Shown here one piece after another: positions 1-9,557 of a stretch of 64,000 nucleotides of DNA. Every line of letters begins with the position of its first letter. Position 1 is the stretch's first letter. The notes below the pieces were generated by a model that searched no databases, had not been told where the DNA came from, and saw only the letters and a list, made by a program, of their open reading frames with translations. The translations under genes were made by a program, and so were the position numbers. This DNA is from an uncultured Carboxylicivirga sp. Lineage in GTDB: Bacteria; Bacteroidota; Bacteroidia; Bacteroidales; Marinilabiliaceae. The DNA lies in assembly GCF_963668385.1 (NCBI RefSeq), contig NZ_OY764327.1, forward strand, positions 1,364,001 to 1,428,000. Direction: 5' to 3'.

Positions 1-73
1 CATTAAAAAACCTTTATGTCTTTTATCTTTTAAACAAATTGTGTTTATAACTCGTTAATTGTTATAAAACCAA

Positions 74-511
74 TTACTTTAAAGGTATCTTTTCTATTCT
101 GCGTTGATGTCGTCCTCCCTCAAATTGGGTATTAACAAACTTATCAACTATAGCAATTGCTTCTTCTTCAGTAACAAATCTACCCGGTATGGAACAGATG
201 TTAGCATCGTTATGAAGTCTGGCCAATTCTGAAATTTCAGCATTCCAACATAAAGCTGCTCGTATACCTTGATGCTTATTAGTAGTCATATTGATTCCAT
301 TGCCACTTCCACAAACCGAAATTCCAATTTCGTATTCATTATTTTCTACAGCAAAAGCCATTGGATGTGCGAAATCAGCATAATCAGAACTATCTTCTGT
401 ATAAGTTCCAAAATCTTTTACAACTATACCTTTCTCAATTAGGTAATTCTTGATAACTTCCTTAATAGGATAACCAGCATGATCTGCTGCTAAAGCAATT
501 GATTTAAACAT
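74..511 (-). CDS. rpiB: Ribose-5-phosphate isomerase B
   Basis: Interconverts ribose 5-phosphate and ribulose 5-phosphate in the non-oxidative pentose phosphate pathway; cytosolic. The 145-residue protein has the usual RpiB/LacAB length. It opens with the ADHAG segment (Asp10, His11), carries the catalytic Cys67 followed by the GSGNG phosphate loop (68-72), and has the family segment RLHNDANI around 98-105 that supplies the second catalytic His. It faces left, away from nadA, across a 464-bp gap. A Bacteroidota-type -7 box lies just upstream, so it probably starts its own transcript. Confidence 0.94.
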   Translation of the reverse strand: MFKSIALAADHAGYPIKEVIKNYLIEKGIVVKDFGTYTEDSSDYADFAHPMAFAVENNEYEIGISVCGSGNGINMTTNKHQGIRAALCWNAEISELARLHNDANICSIPGRFVTEEEAIAIVDKFVNTQFEGGRHQRRIEKIPLK

Positions 512-975
512 CGTTCCATTATTTTATATTACAAATATAATAATGGTTTACCTCATTATTCAATATGTGTGAATAAACCCCTAAATATTTGTTAATATCG
601 TGTGAAAACTGGGTAACTTCTTTTTAAAAATCATTGTTGCATATTTAAACTATTTTTAGAATACAATGCTTTAGTAATAGAGTGGGTGTTTAAAAGAGAA
701 TTATTTGAACTCAAGTTTTAAACTGTCTTAAATATCGTTTTACACACTATGAACAAAAGAAATTATTAAATTTGAACTTTATTAACTAATTGTTGAAAGC
801 ATCCAAATGTGGATTAATATCAGCGTATTAGGAAGTTTTACAACTGTTAATACATGGTTAATTAGGAACAATATTTTGGTTAAAAGTTAGCTACAAAGTA
901 TTTTTCGAATTATTTGCCAACCCTATTAACAGGATAATATTATCACTATAGTTTTATTTATTTTTCTATTAAAAT
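512..975. other. AT-rich divergent intergenic region, possible DnaA boxes
   Basis: This 464-bp gap between the diverging rpiB and nadA holds no convincing ORF. Beyond the rpiB promoter it has a DnaA-box-like 9-mer TGTGAATAA at 568-576, which fits TGTGNATAA, and near-matches TGTGGATTA (about 804) and TTTTACACA (about 741), each with one mismatch. It is visibly richer in A and T than the neighbouring genes. It could be a long regulatory leader or an origin-like region. The box evidence is weak, because 9-mers this AT-rich arise by chance. Confidence 0.3.
532..563 (-). promoter_or_regulatory. Predicted rpiB promoter
   Basis: On the minus strand TATATTTG (complement of 532-539) matches the Bacteroidota -7 consensus TAnnTTTG exactly. 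A TTG (complement of 561-563) lies 21 bp upstream, where the -33 TTTG element is expected. Transcription would start near 525, about 15 bases before the rpiB ATG. This is a pattern match only. Confidence 0.5.
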
Positions 976-1971
976 ATGAATATAAAGAGTAGTTGGTTGA
1001 AAAGTGGATTTGTGGACGAACCGGTTCCAACTAATATTGATTTGGTACAAGAAATCAATCGCCTAAAAAAGGAAAAGAATGCCATAATAATGGGGCATTA
1101 CTATCAAAAAGATGAATTACAAGATATTGCGGACGTTGTTGGCGATAGCTTGGCATTAGCTCAACAAGCTGCAAAAACTGATGCTGATATTATTATTTTA
1201 GCAGGAGTTCATTTTATGGGAGAGACAGCAAAGATCTTATCACCCGAAAAAACGGTATTAGTACCCGATTTAAACGCTGGTTGTAGTTTAGCTGATAGTT
1301 GCCCTCCGGAAGCATTTAAAGACTTTGTAAAAGGTCATCCTGGGCACACTGTATTAACTTATGTGAATACTACAGCTAAAATAAAAGCTTTATCTGATAT
1401 TGTGGTGACCAGTACTAATGCCAAAAGTATTGTTGATAGTTTGCCAAAGGATGAGAAAATTATTTTTGGCCCTGATCGTAATTTAGGTAATTACCTAAAT
1501 AGTGTTACTGGACGCAATATGGTTTTGTGGGATGGAGCATGTCATGTTCATGAAAAATTTTCGGTTGAAAAAATCATTGAATTAAAGAAAGAGTATCCAG
1601 ATGCTCTTGTATTAGCACATCCCGAGTGTAAACAACCATTGTTAGTTTTAGCCGATCATGTTGGAAGTACAGCTGCTTTGTTGAATTACAGTAAAACGTC
1701 TGATGCAAAACGATTCATTGTAGCTACAGAATCCGGTATTATTCATCAAATGAAAAAGGCGAGTCCTGATAAAGAATTTATACCTGCACCGCCTAATGAT
1801 TCAACATGTGCTTGCAACGATTGTGAATTTATGAAGCTAAATACCATAGAAAAGTTGTATAATTGTTTAAAATATGAATGGCCCTCTATCAATGTATCTG
1901 AAGATATAAGAGTGGAAGCTGTAAAACCAATTAATCGAATGTTGGATATATCAGAGAAATATGGTCTCTAG
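976..1971 (+). CDS. nadA: Quinolinate synthase A
   Basis: Condenses iminoaspartate with dihydroxyacetone phosphate to quinolinate in de novo NAD synthesis, using an oxygen-sensitive [4Fe-4S] cluster. The 331-residue protein shows the family segments GHYYQKDE (40-47), AGCSLADSC (101-109) and WDGACHVHEKF (185-195), plus a C-terminal Cys group (278, 280, 283). Cys103, Cys189 and one of the last group are the expected cluster ligands. No nadB or nadC is adjacent. It opens the long rightward gene run; the receiver gene follows after 21 bp. Confidence 0.95.
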   Translation: MNIKSSWLKSGFVDEPVPTNIDLVQEINRLKKEKNAIIMGHYYQKDELQDIADVVGDSLALAQQAAKTDADIIILAGVHFMGETAKILSPEKTVLVPDLNAGCSLADSCPPEAFKDFVKGHPGHTVLTYVNTTAKIKALSDIVVTSTNAKSIVDSLPKDEKIIFGPDRNLGNYLNSVTGRNMVLWDGACHVHEKFSVEKIIELKKEYPDALVLAHPECKQPLLVLADHVGSTAALLNYSKTSDAKRFIVATESGIIHQMKKASPDKEFIPAPPNDSTCACNDCEFMKLNTIEKLYNCLKYEWPSINVSEDIRVEAVKPINRMLDISEKYGL

Positions 1972-1992
1972 ATAAAATTCCTGTAACTGTAT

Positions 1993-2382
1993 ATGGAAAA
2001 ACTTCAAAATCCTTTATCAGTATTGCTTGTTGAAGACAATGTGCTTAATCAAAAACTAATATTTCTGAATCTTTCGAAGTATGGTTTTATCATTGATATA
2101 GCTAATAATGGTCAGGAGGCTTTAGATAAATTAGATTCTAAGGAATATGATTTAATATTAATGGATCTGATGATGCCTATTATGGATGGTTTAGAGACCA
2201 CTGTTGCCATACGAGATAAAGAGAAAATAACAAAAGAGCATATGCCCATAATTGGTTTAACGGCTAATACTTATGATGCCGATCGTGAAAAATGTTTGGC
2301 ACATGGTATGGACGAGTATATGGCGAAACCTTTTGATTTAAAGGAGTTTTTTACAAATTTAAACAGCTTAGGATTATTATAA
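1993..2382 (+). CDS. Stand-alone response regulator receiver protein
   Basis: A single CheY-like receiver domain of 129 residues with no output domain. The acidic pair Glu14-Asp15, the phospho-acceptor Asp58 in LMDLMMP, Thr90 and the conserved Lys112 (AKPFD) are all present, so it should be phosphorylatable. The NQKL and MMPIMDG segments resemble receivers attached to hybrid sensor kinases. It sits 21 bp after nadA and 10 bp before ruvB, with no histidine kinase in the window, so the partner is unknown. It may act by protein contact or as a phosphorelay intermediate. Confidence 0.85.
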   Translation: MEKLQNPLSVLLVEDNVLNQKLIFLNLSKYGFIIDIANNGQEALDKLDSKEYDLILMDLMMPIMDGLETTVAIRDKEKITKEHMPIIGLTANTYDADREKCLAHGMDEYMAKPFDLKEFFTNLNSLGLL

Positions 2383-2392
2383 AAATTAGTAA

Positions 2393-3406
2393 ATGGATTT
2401 CGATATAAGAGGACATGAAAACGGTGAGGTTGATATTGAGAAGCAACTTAGGCCTCTATCATTCGATGACTTTAAAGGGCAGGATAAGGTTGTAGAAAAT
2501 CTGGAAATATTTGTACAAGCTGCAAAAATGAGAGGTGAAGCGTTAGATCATGTTCTGTTACATGGACCTCCTGGATTAGGTAAAACCACCTTATCAAATA
2601 TCATTGCTAATCAACTAGGAGTAGGCTTTAAATTAACAAGTGGCCCCGTGCTTGACAAACCTGGTGATTTAGCCGGGATTCTAACAAGTTTAGATGAGAA
2701 TGATGTACTCTTTATTGATGAAATTCATCGTTTAAGTCCGGTAGTTGAAGAGTATTTGTATAGTGCTATGGAAGATTTTAGGATTGATATCGTTATCGAT
2801 AAAGGTCCAGGAGCCCGTAGTATTCAAATCGATTTAAATCCGTTTACCTTAATAGGTGCAACTACTCGAAGTGGTTTACTGACAGCACCTTTAAGGGCTC
2901 GTTTTGGTATAAATTGTCACTTAGAATATTACAATCCCGAAACTTTAGCAGGAATTATTGAACGTTCGGCCGATATTTTAAAAGTGAGAATCCATGAAAA
3001 TGCCTGTGATGAAATTTCCAGAAGAAGCCGGGGCACACCACGTATTGCAAATGCTCTTTTACGCAGAGTAAGAGATTTTGCACAGGTTAAAGGTGACGGA
3101 GTAATCAATATTGACATAAGTCAAATAGCACTTAATTCGTTGAACATCGATCAGCATGGATTAGATATTATGGATCATAAAATCTTACTTACCATGATCG
3201 ATAAATTCAATGGTGGACCAGTTGGCGTTAATACCATTGCAACTGCGGTTGGAGAAGATGCTGGTACAATTGAAGAAGTGTATGAACCATTTTTGATTAT
3301 GGAAGGCTTTATTAATCGTACCCCGCGTGGTAGAATGGTAACTGCTGCTGCATATGAGCATCTTGGAAAAGAAACTAATTTTAATCAAGGATCCTTATTT
3401 AGTTAA
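2393..3406 (+). CDS. ruvB: Holliday junction branch migration helicase RuvB
   Basis: Hexameric AAA+ motor that drives RuvA-bound Holliday junction migration in recombinational repair. The 337 residues cover the full family. Walker [10 protein letters not shown] lies at 58-66, Walker B with DEIH around 108-111, the sensor segment GATTRSG near 154-160, and a C-terminal winged-helix domain ends in a segment containing RTPRGR. ruvA and ruvC are not nearby, which is common in Bacteroidota. The flippase gene begins 4 bases after its stop codon, so they are probably co-transcribed. Confidence 0.97.
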   Translation: MDFDIRGHENGEVDIEKQLRPLSFDDFKGQDKVVENLEIFVQAAKMRGEALDHVLLHGPPGLGKTTLSNIIANQLGVGFKLTSGPVLDKPGDLAGILTSLDENDVLFIDEIHRLSPVVEEYLYSAMEDFRIDIVIDKGPGARSIQIDLNPFTLIGATTRSGLLTAPLRARFGINCHLEYYNPETLAGIIERSADILKVRIHENACDEISRRSRGTPRIANALLRRVRDFAQVKGDGVINIDISQIALNSLNIDQHGLDIMDHKILLTMIDKFNGGPVGVNTIATAVGEDAGTIEEVYEPFLIMEGFINRTPRGRMVTAAAYEHLGKETNFNQGSLFS

Positions 3407-3409
3407 TTT

Positions 3410-4870
3410 GTGAGTAAGTTAAAAAGTCTGGCAGGCGAAACTGTCATTTACGGAGCCAGTACTATTGTAAGTCGTCTTTTGGCCTGGCTGTTAATGCCAT
3501 TCTATATCAGAACTCTTGATCCTGAGTTATTCGGTGGCGTTACTAATATCTATAGTTACATTGCTGTGGTTTTGGTTATTCTTACTTTTGGTCTCGAAAC
3601 TGGTTATTTTCGTTTTGTTACCAATGAAAATAAATCTGATTTACTTAAAACATTAACTCTTTTTGTAACTGGTATTTCTGCTATTTTTATTGGTTTGGTA
3701 TTTATTTTTATTCAATTAATTACCAATACTATTGGTAATCAGTTTTTAACACCCGATATTTTTAAGTATGGTGCCATTATAGTTGCTTTAGACGCAGTAA
3801 TAAGTTTACCTTTTGCCGATTTGCGATTTCGTAACTTAAAGATGAAATTTGCTGGATTACGACTTATTCAGGTACTCGTTAATATCCTTTTAAATGTATT
3901 TTTCCTTGTTTTTTTACCTTATTTAATCAATAATGATATAAGATGGGTGGAAACTATTTTTGATGTTAATAATAGGCTTAAATACGTTTTTATTTCAAAT
4001 ATCCTTAGTTCGGGAATTATTGCTATTTATTTTATTCCTTCTTTTCTGAAAGCGAAAGGAAGAATAATTAAAAGTTTTTACCTGCCAGTTTTAAAATATT
4101 CAGCTCCAATAATGATTGTTGGTCTCTTTGGTATGCTTATTCAAAACAGTGATAAAATTTTAATGGTTAAGCTAATTAAAGATAACGGAATGCATGCATT
4201 AGGAATATATTCAGCTAACTATAAAATTGGTGTTTTAATGATGCTTTTTATTCAATCTTATCGTTTGGCTTTTGAACCTTTCTTTTTTAAAGAAGGAAAA
4301 GAAAATGCATCAAAAGAATTGTATGCACGAATATTAAAATACTTTGTAATTTTTGGTACGATTATTTATGTAGGAGTTCTCCTTTTTATGAAAATCATAA
4401 ATAACTTCCTACTACCTGAATATTTCGAAGGAAATGTTATTATCCCATATGTACTTTTAGGACAATTATTCTTTGGTATATATTATTCATTATCACTTTG
4501 GTATAAACTAACAGATAATACAAAATATGGGGCCTATATAAGTGGAATTGGGGCTTTTATTGTAATTATTTTAAATATAATTTTGGTACCTAAGTATGGA
4601 TATTCGGGTGCTGCTTTTAGTTCATTTATTTGTTTCTTTTTAATGATGGTTTTGTCCTTCTTCTTAGGTCAGAAATTTTATCCGGTAAAATATCCTGTTA
4701 AAACAATAATTGCATATGTTTTGTCTGCTATTATCCTGGTTTATTTATCGGGTAAGTTACCTATTAACAATGATTTATTTTTATTAGGAACGAAAGCAGT
4801 TATATTTGTAGGTTATATTACTTGTATTGCGTTTATAGAACGCAACAATTTTAAAAAATTATTTAGATGA
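3410..4870 (+). CDS. Polysaccharide/lipid-linked glycan flippase (Wzx/MATE-like)
   Basis: A 486-residue polytopic membrane protein with about 12 to 14 hydrophobic segments and an N-terminal amphipathic stretch ([20 protein letters not shown]) typical of polysaccharide biosynthesis (RfbX/Wzx-type) exporters of the MOP superfamily. Such proteins flip undecaprenyl-linked sugar units across the inner membrane. It starts with GTG four bases after ruvB and overlaps dut by 4 bases (ATGA). In Bacteroidota this flippase is commonly followed by dut, a TPR lipoprotein, DUF4292 and an M23/EnvC protein, as here, so it may serve cell-envelope synthesis. The substrate cannot be read from sequence. Confidence 0.85.
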   Translation: MSKLKSLAGETVIYGASTIVSRLLAWLLMPFYIRTLDPELFGGVTNIYSYIAVVLVILTFGLETGYFRFVTNENKSDLLKTLTLFVTGISAIFIGLVFIFIQLITNTIGNQFLTPDIFKYGAIIVALDAVISLPFADLRFRNLKMKFAGLRLIQVLVNILLNVFFLVFLPYLINNDIRWVETIFDVNNRLKYVFISNILSSGIIAIYFIPSFLKAKGRIIKSFYLPVLKYSAPIMIVGLFGMLIQNSDKILMVKLIKDNGMHALGIYSANYKIGVLMMLFIQSYRLAFEPFFFKEGKENASKELYARILKYFVIFGTIIYVGVLLFMKIINNFLLPEYFEGNVIIPYVLLGQLFFGIYYSLSLWYKLTDNTKYGAYISGIGAFIVIILNIILVPKYGYSGAAFSSFICFFLMMVLSFFLGQKFYPVKYPVKTIIAYVLSAIILVYLSGKLPINNDLFLLGTKAVIFVGYITCIAFIERNNFKKLFR

Positions 4871-5304
4871 GTATTGTTAAAATCGTAAATAAGGGAAAGC
4901 ATCCGTTACCGCAATATAGTACTGAACATTCTTCAGGGATGGATATTAGAGCAAATATTGAAGAATCAATTGTTTTAAAACCATTACAACGAACAATTGT
5001 GCCTACTGGACTTTTTATTCAATTACCTGAAGGACATGAAGCACAAATACGTCCTCGAAGCGGTTTAGCTGCAAAACATGGCATTACAGTTCTTAATTCC
5101 CCAGGTACGATTGATGCTGATTATAGAGGAGAGGTTAAAATTATTCTTGTTAATCTTTCTAATGAAGAGTTTACAATAAATGATGGTGAACGAATTTGCC
5201 AAATGATTATAGCTGAATATACTAAAGTAACTTTACATGAAGTTCAGTTATTAGAAGAAAGTGTACGTGGCGCAGGTGGATTTGGTCATACTGGTACAAA
5301 ATAA
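4867..5304 (+). CDS. dut: Deoxyuridine 5'-triphosphate nucleotidohydrolase
   Basis: Hydrolyses dUTP to dUMP and pyrophosphate, keeping uracil out of DNA and feeding dTMP synthesis. The 145-residue trimeric-type dUTPase shows all five motifs: SSGMDIRA (1), RPRSGLA (2), [11 protein letters not shown] (3, catalytic Asp), RICQMII (4) and the C-terminal arm [10 protein letters not shown] (5). It overlaps the flippase stop codon by 4 bases and is followed within 5 bases by the TPR lipoprotein, indicating one operon. Confidence 0.97.
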   Translation: MSIVKIVNKGKHPLPQYSTEHSSGMDIRANIEESIVLKPLQRTIVPTGLFIQLPEGHEAQIRPRSGLAAKHGITVLNSPGTIDADYRGEVKIILVNLSNEEFTINDGERICQMIIAEYTKVTLHEVQLLEESVRGAGGFGHTGTK

Positions 5305-5308
5305 GATT

Positions 5309-7057
5309 ATGAGGTTAAAAAATATATTATTCTTATGTGCTATAATCTCATTTGCTTCATGTTCAAGTTCTAAAAAAGTTGCAACTGAAGGAGACAATAG
5401 CATCGCAATTGAAAAAGTAAAGTTAGACGAAGCTGATCAGAGGAAATTTGATTATTTTTTCTATGAAGCATCTCGTGAAAAGATGAAAGGTAATTTACAG
5501 AAATCTGCCATGTATCTTACTGAATGTCTTAAAATGGATCCAACCAGTAGTGCGTCCATGTATGAACTAGCAAATATTTTAATTGCGGGAAATGAGCCTG
5601 TTAAAGCACAAGGTTTATTAGAAAGAGCCGTTCAAATAGAGCCTGATAATTCATGGTATAATTTACTCTTAGCAGATTTATATCAAAAAAATAAACTTGG
5701 AGTTAAAGCAATAAGTATTTACGAAAATCTTGTAGCTAAAGATTCTGAAAATGAAGAGTATTTATATGGTTTAGCTCAAATATATGCCACAAATGGTGAA
5801 TATGATAAAGCTATAAAGTCATATGATAAGCTTGAAAAAGTTCTAGGATTAAATGAAGTTTTAATTCTTGAAAAAGAGCATATATATCTTGAACAAGGAA
5901 AAAATAAATATGCTTTAGCTGAAATACAGAAATTAATTAAAAATGCACCCGATGAAGCTCGTTATTACGGTTATTTAGCAGATTATTATCAATATATAAA
6001 AGATTATAATAATGCCAAACTAGCTTATAATACAGTTCTTCAAAAAGATCCTGAAAATGCATTAGCCTATTTTAGTTTAGGTAATTTAGCTAAAGCTGAA
6101 AATGATAGTGTAAAATTCATTGAGTATTACAGTAAAGGTTTAGAGCAAAAAACTACACCATTTGAAGTAAAATTTCAGAAGCTTCTACCATTATTAATGG
6201 AGGGAGGAAATACTGTTAAAGAGCATTCATATCTAGAGAATTTCTTTAAAATTTTAATCGATACACATCCTTTCGAATCCAATGCTTACATTTATTTAGG
6301 TAACTATTATAAAGCTATTAATAAACCAGAAAAGGCATTAATTTCCTATGAAGAAGCTTTGGATTTACAACCTAAGAATGAACTCATTTGGCAGGAATAT
6401 ATTTTGTTACTATTAAATAATGATGATTATAAGTTAGTTAGTAATAAAGCTAAAATTGCCATAACTAATTTTCCAGAAAACCCTTTCTTTTATTTAATTG
6501 CTGCCTCTGGTGATATGCAAAATGATAATAACGAAAATGCTTTAGATTTACTTGAAAAGGGATATCTATATGTTGGTGAAAATATGGCTATGAAAGCACA
6601 ATATTTAGCTACCATGGGCGATATTTATTATGCATTAAAACAGCCTGATAAGGCATTTTCAGTATTTGAGGAATCTCTTAAGATTGATGAACTTAATATT
6701 GTGGTTCTAAATAATTATAGTTATTACTTAACTTTAGAGCATAAAGATCTTGATAAGGCTGAAAAAATGAGTAGTAAGTGTGTTGAGTTAGAACCCGGTA
6801 ATGCAACTTATTTAGATACATATGCATGGGTTTTATTTAAACGTGAACGTTATTTCGAAGCTAAATATATTATTGAAAGAGCTCTGGATAACGGAGGAGA
6901 TAAAAGTGATGTTATTGTTGAGCATTATGGTGATATCTTGTTTAAAAATGGTGATGTTGATATGGCTGTTGAGAAGTGGAAGTTATCTAAAGAATTAGGT
7001 AATAAGAGTGATGTATTATTGAAAAAGATTGAAAGCAAGACATACTTAGAAGAGTGA
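5309..7057 (+). CDS. TPR-repeat lipoprotein
   Basis: The start chosen at 5309 gives a clean lipoprotein signal: MRLKNILFL, a hydrophobic core, then ASC-SSSKK with the lipobox Cys. An in-frame start at 5261 would lie inside dut and add 16 residues ahead of the signal. The mature protein (582 residues in all) is almost wholly tetratricopeptide repeats, with recurring Y-x2-LA-x-I and AL-x-Y-x-ALxLxP patterns between about 50 and 560. It is probably a periplasm-facing, outer- or inner-membrane scaffold. Its place between dut and the DUF4292/EnvC genes suggests a role in envelope biogenesis, but no specific function is known. Confidence 0.85.
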   Translation: MRLKNILFLCAIISFASCSSSKKVATEGDNSIAIEKVKLDEADQRKFDYFFYEASREKMKGNLQKSAMYLTECLKMDPTSSASMYELANILIAGNEPVKAQGLLERAVQIEPDNSWYNLLLADLYQKNKLGVKAISIYENLVAKDSENEEYLYGLAQIYATNGEYDKAIKSYDKLEKVLGLNEVLILEKEHIYLEQGKNKYALAEIQKLIKNAPDEARYYGYLADYYQYIKDYNNAKLAYNTVLQKDPENALAYFSLGNLAKAENDSVKFIEYYSKGLEQKTTPFEVKFQKLLPLLMEGGNTVKEHSYLENFFKILIDTHPFESNAYIYLGNYYKAINKPEKALISYEEALDLQPKNELIWQEYILLLLNNDDYKLVSNKAKIAITNFPENPFFYLIAASGDMQNDNNENALDLLEKGYLYVGENMAMKAQYLATMGDIYYALKQPDKAFSVFEESLKIDELNIVVLNNYSYYLTLEHKDLDKAEKMSSKCVELEPGNATYLDTYAWVLFKRERYFEAKYIIERALDNGGDKSDVIVEHYGDILFKNGDVDMAVEKWKLSKELGNKSDVLLKKIESKTYLEE

Positions 7058-7884
7058 AAAGTAAATTATTTATAGCAAGTTTTTTTATTTTATTTGTTTC
7101 ATGTAAGAGTACAAAAACGTACTATGATAAACATGGTGAATTAAAGAATATTTCTGATTCTAAATTATTAAACAATATCAGCGATAAGTATCTTGATTAT
7201 CAAACAGTTTTCTATAAGAAATTTAAAGCTGATGTTAAAATAAATGATGAAAATTTATCTTTTAAAGGTAATTTATATATAGAAAGGGATAGTTCTATTA
7301 TAATTTCAATTTTAAAAGGAATTGAAGTTCTGAGAGTTAGATTACGACCAGATAAAGTAGAGGTACTAGATAGAACAAAACGCAATTATCTTGTGGGTAA
7401 TTATGAATTTCTTTGGAATAAGTTCATGTTGGAAATGGATTTCCACACTATATATAGTATTCTAACAAATCAATTATTTGTTTATCCTTTAAACAGAAAT
7501 ATTGAAGATGGGTTAAAAAAATATAAGCATAATTTGGGTGAAGATGTTTACTTGTTTCAATCTTTAAAAGAAGGTAGGGCCGCCCGAATTGAACGAAAAG
7601 GTCTTAGAAAAGATTTAATTTTACATGAATTTTATATTTTACCAGACGTATTCAAGATTAACCGTACTTATATTAAAGATTTCAATACTAATGCATCGGT
7701 GGATATTACTTATTCTAAATTTTTTAATACTAATAAAGGATTATTCCCTGGGGCATTAATTATTAAAGGAAATAAAAGTTTAGACAAGTTTTCTATTGAG
7801 TTATCTTTCGATGATGTAGAGTTTGATGGAGAAAGTTCTATAGGTTTTAAAATATCAGAAAAATACCAGAAAAAGCTACTTTAA
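7054..7884 (+). CDS. DUF4292 family lipoprotein
   Basis: A 276-residue protein starting with GTG that overlaps the preceding stop (GTGA). The N-terminus MKSKLFIASFFILFVSCKS is a lipoprotein signal with the Cys at 17. The remainder is a beta-rich domain with alternating polar and hydrophobic residues, typical of DUF4292, a Bacteroidota family distantly reminiscent of LolA/LolB-like folds. The gene order TPR lipoprotein, DUF4292, M23/EnvC is conserved in the phylum. It could help move lipids or lipoproteins, but that is inference from fold similarity only. Confidence 0.8.
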   Translation: MKSKLFIASFFILFVSCKSTKTYYDKHGELKNISDSKLLNNISDKYLDYQTVFYKKFKADVKINDENLSFKGNLYIERDSSIIISILKGIEVLRVRLRPDKVEVLDRTKRNYLVGNYEFLWNKFMLEMDFHTIYSILTNQLFVYPLNRNIEDGLKKYKHNLGEDVYLFQSLKEGRAARIERKGLRKDLILHEFYILPDVFKINRTYIKDFNTNASVDITYSKFFNTNKGLFPGALIIKGNKSLDKFSIELSFDDVEFDGESSIGFKISEKYQKKLL

Positions 7885-9032
7885 TGGTTAAAATGAAGTA
7901 TTCTTTAATAACTATACTATTAACTCTTTATTTGGGTTTAAATGCCCAAAATATTAAAGATTTGCAGTCTCAAAAAGAAAAGATAGAAAATGAATTAAAG
8001 AAATCTTCTCAAATGCTTGCTGTATATGGTAAACAACGTTCAAAAGCATTAACTAATGTTCGATTAATCAATAGTCAAATTTCTTCAAGGCAACGTTTAA
8101 TCGATTTGTATGCTTCTGAAATAAATTGGTTAACTGAAGATATTGCTGATTTAAGATTGGATATTGAAAAGTCTGAAAAAGATCTATTGAATTTAAAGTC
8201 TGAATATGCACATCTTATTCAAAAAAGTTATGAGAATAGGAAGATTTACAATGAAGTTACTTTTTTTTTAGGAGCAGATAGCTTTAATGAAGCATATAGA
8301 CGTTTTATTGTACTAAAAGAGTATAATAAATTCAGACATAGTCAAGGTATACTTATAAAGAAACGACAAACAGAACTCGAAGAAAAGACTTTACTTTTAC
8401 AAACAAAGCTTAAAGTTCAGAATAATGCTTTGAATAAAGTATTAATCGAGAAAAATGAATTAATGACTAATAAAAAAAGTTTAAGTAATTCAATTGTTAA
8501 ATTAAAGCAAAAAGAGAGACAAGTTAAGATTCAAATTAAAAATAATCAAAAAGCATTAGATAAGCTGGAAAAAGCCATTATAAAATTAGTTGAGGAAGCA
8601 AATAAAGAAGAGACAGCTTTTACTAATTTTGATAAAGCAATAGGTAAATTAAGTTGGCCTGTTCAATCAGGAATAATCATTTCTCAATTTGGTGAACATC
8701 AGCATCCAGTTTTAAAATATGTTAAGGTTAAGAATAATGGTGTAGATATACAATCTAACAGTAAAAACGAATGTTTGGCTGTATTCGAAGGTAAGGTTTC
8801 CCGAATTGTTACAATACCTGGTTATAATAAAACTGTTATTTTACGACATGGAAATTTTTTAACTGTTTATGCTAATTTAGAGTCTGTTAGTGTAAAAAAA
8901 GGAGATAGTATTACTAAAGGTACTATTATTGGAAATATTTATAGTGGAGATGGTGAAAGCTCTAATGTTCTTCACTTTGAAATATGGGATGGAAACAAAA
9001 AATTAAACCCAGAAAAGTGGCTTTCAAATTAA
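7884..9032 (+). CDS. EnvC-like murein hydrolase activator with degenerate M23 domain
   Basis: The 382-residue exported protein has a signal peptide ending near GLNAQ, a long coiled coil from about 25 to 255, and a C-terminal LytM/M23 domain from about 260. Two catalytic positions of active M23 enzymes are changed: HxGID reads NNGVD, and the HLH motif reads VLH (LHFEIWD). This loss fits EnvC/NlpD-type activators, which stimulate amidases at the division site rather than cutting peptidoglycan themselves. Its ATG overlaps the DUF4292 stop codon (TAATG). An alternative start at 7893 would shorten the signal by three residues. Confidence 0.85.
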   Translation: MVKMKYSLITILLTLYLGLNAQNIKDLQSQKEKIENELKKSSQMLAVYGKQRSKALTNVRLINSQISSRQRLIDLYASEINWLTEDIADLRLDIEKSEKDLLNLKSEYAHLIQKSYENRKIYNEVTFFLGADSFNEAYRRFIVLKEYNKFRHSQGILIKKRQTELEEKTLLLQTKLKVQNNALNKVLIEKNELMTNKKSLSNSIVKLKQKERQVKIQIKNNQKALDKLEKAIIKLVEEANKEETAFTNFDKAIGKLSWPVQSGIIISQFGEHQHPVLKYVKVKNNGVDIQSNSKNECLAVFEGKVSRIVTIPGYNKTVILRHGNFLTVYANLESVSVKKGDSITKGTIIGNIYSGDGESSNVLHFEIWDGNKKLNPEKWLSN

Positions 9033-9149
9033 TTTCATCATATTTTCCTAAAAAATTGGAACACTTTGACTATTTTGCAGTATAAAAGGTTAATGTAGTC
9101 TCAAAGTATAAATGTAATTACTTATTCTAATCCGAATAATGAGATATTA

Positions 9150-9557
9150 ATGGAACTAACTGTGGATAAATTAGTCTTTAACTCTGAAACAAAAAACATC
9201 AATTTAGTTGAAAAACTAATTGATGATCTATCTAATCAATATGATCTTCATAATGATATTTATGGTAAGCTTTTATTGGGTGTTGTGGAAGGAGTAAACA
9301 ATGCTATTGTACATGGAAATAAGCTAGATAAACAAAAAAATGTAGTTGTTGAATATTCCGTTCAAGATGATAAGGTAGAATTTATTATTATAGATGAAGG
9401 AAATGGTTTTGATTACACAAATATACCTGATCCTACCAAACCAGAAAATCTTGAAAAGACTCATGGACGAGGAATATTTTTGATGCACCATTTAGCAGAT
9501 GATATTGAATTTGAAAACAACGGTAGTAAAGTCAAAATGCAGTTTAATATTTTGTAG
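9150..9557 (+). CDS. RsbW/SpoIIAB-like serine-protein kinase ATPase
   Basis: A 135-residue GHKL ATPase of the HATPase_c_2 type. The N box is EGVNNAIVHGN, the G1 box DEGNGFD and the G2 box HGRGIFLM. Proteins of this size are anti-sigma factors or kinases in partner-switching modules. No STAS-domain antagonist, PP2C phosphatase or sigma factor is next to it, so its partner is unknown. It lies 117 bp after the EnvC-like gene and directly abuts ybeY (stop TAG followed by ATG), suggesting co-transcription with ybeY. Confidence 0.85.
   Translation: MELTVDKLVFNSETKNINLVEKLIDDLSNQYDLHNDIYGKLLLGVVEGVNNAIVHGNKLDKQKNVVVEYSVQDDKVEFIIIDEGNGFDYTNIPDPTKPENLEKTHGRGIFLMHHLADDIEFENNGSKVKMQFNIL

Noticed and set aside
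1-3. CAT at the extreme left edge, which would be an ATG of a leftward gene beyond the window
   Set aside because: Only one codon is visible, so no gene can be supported.
9063-9107. ACTTTGACTA ... TAGTCTCAAAGT imperfect inverted repeat upstream of the RsbW-like gene
   Set aside because: A two-base insertion in one arm and no T tract; not strong enough for an operator or terminator call.
9162-9170. TGTGGATAA, a perfect DnaA-box 9-mer in the RsbW-like gene
   Set aside because: A single copy inside a coding region; one such 9-mer is about what chance gives in 64 kb of AT-rich DNA.
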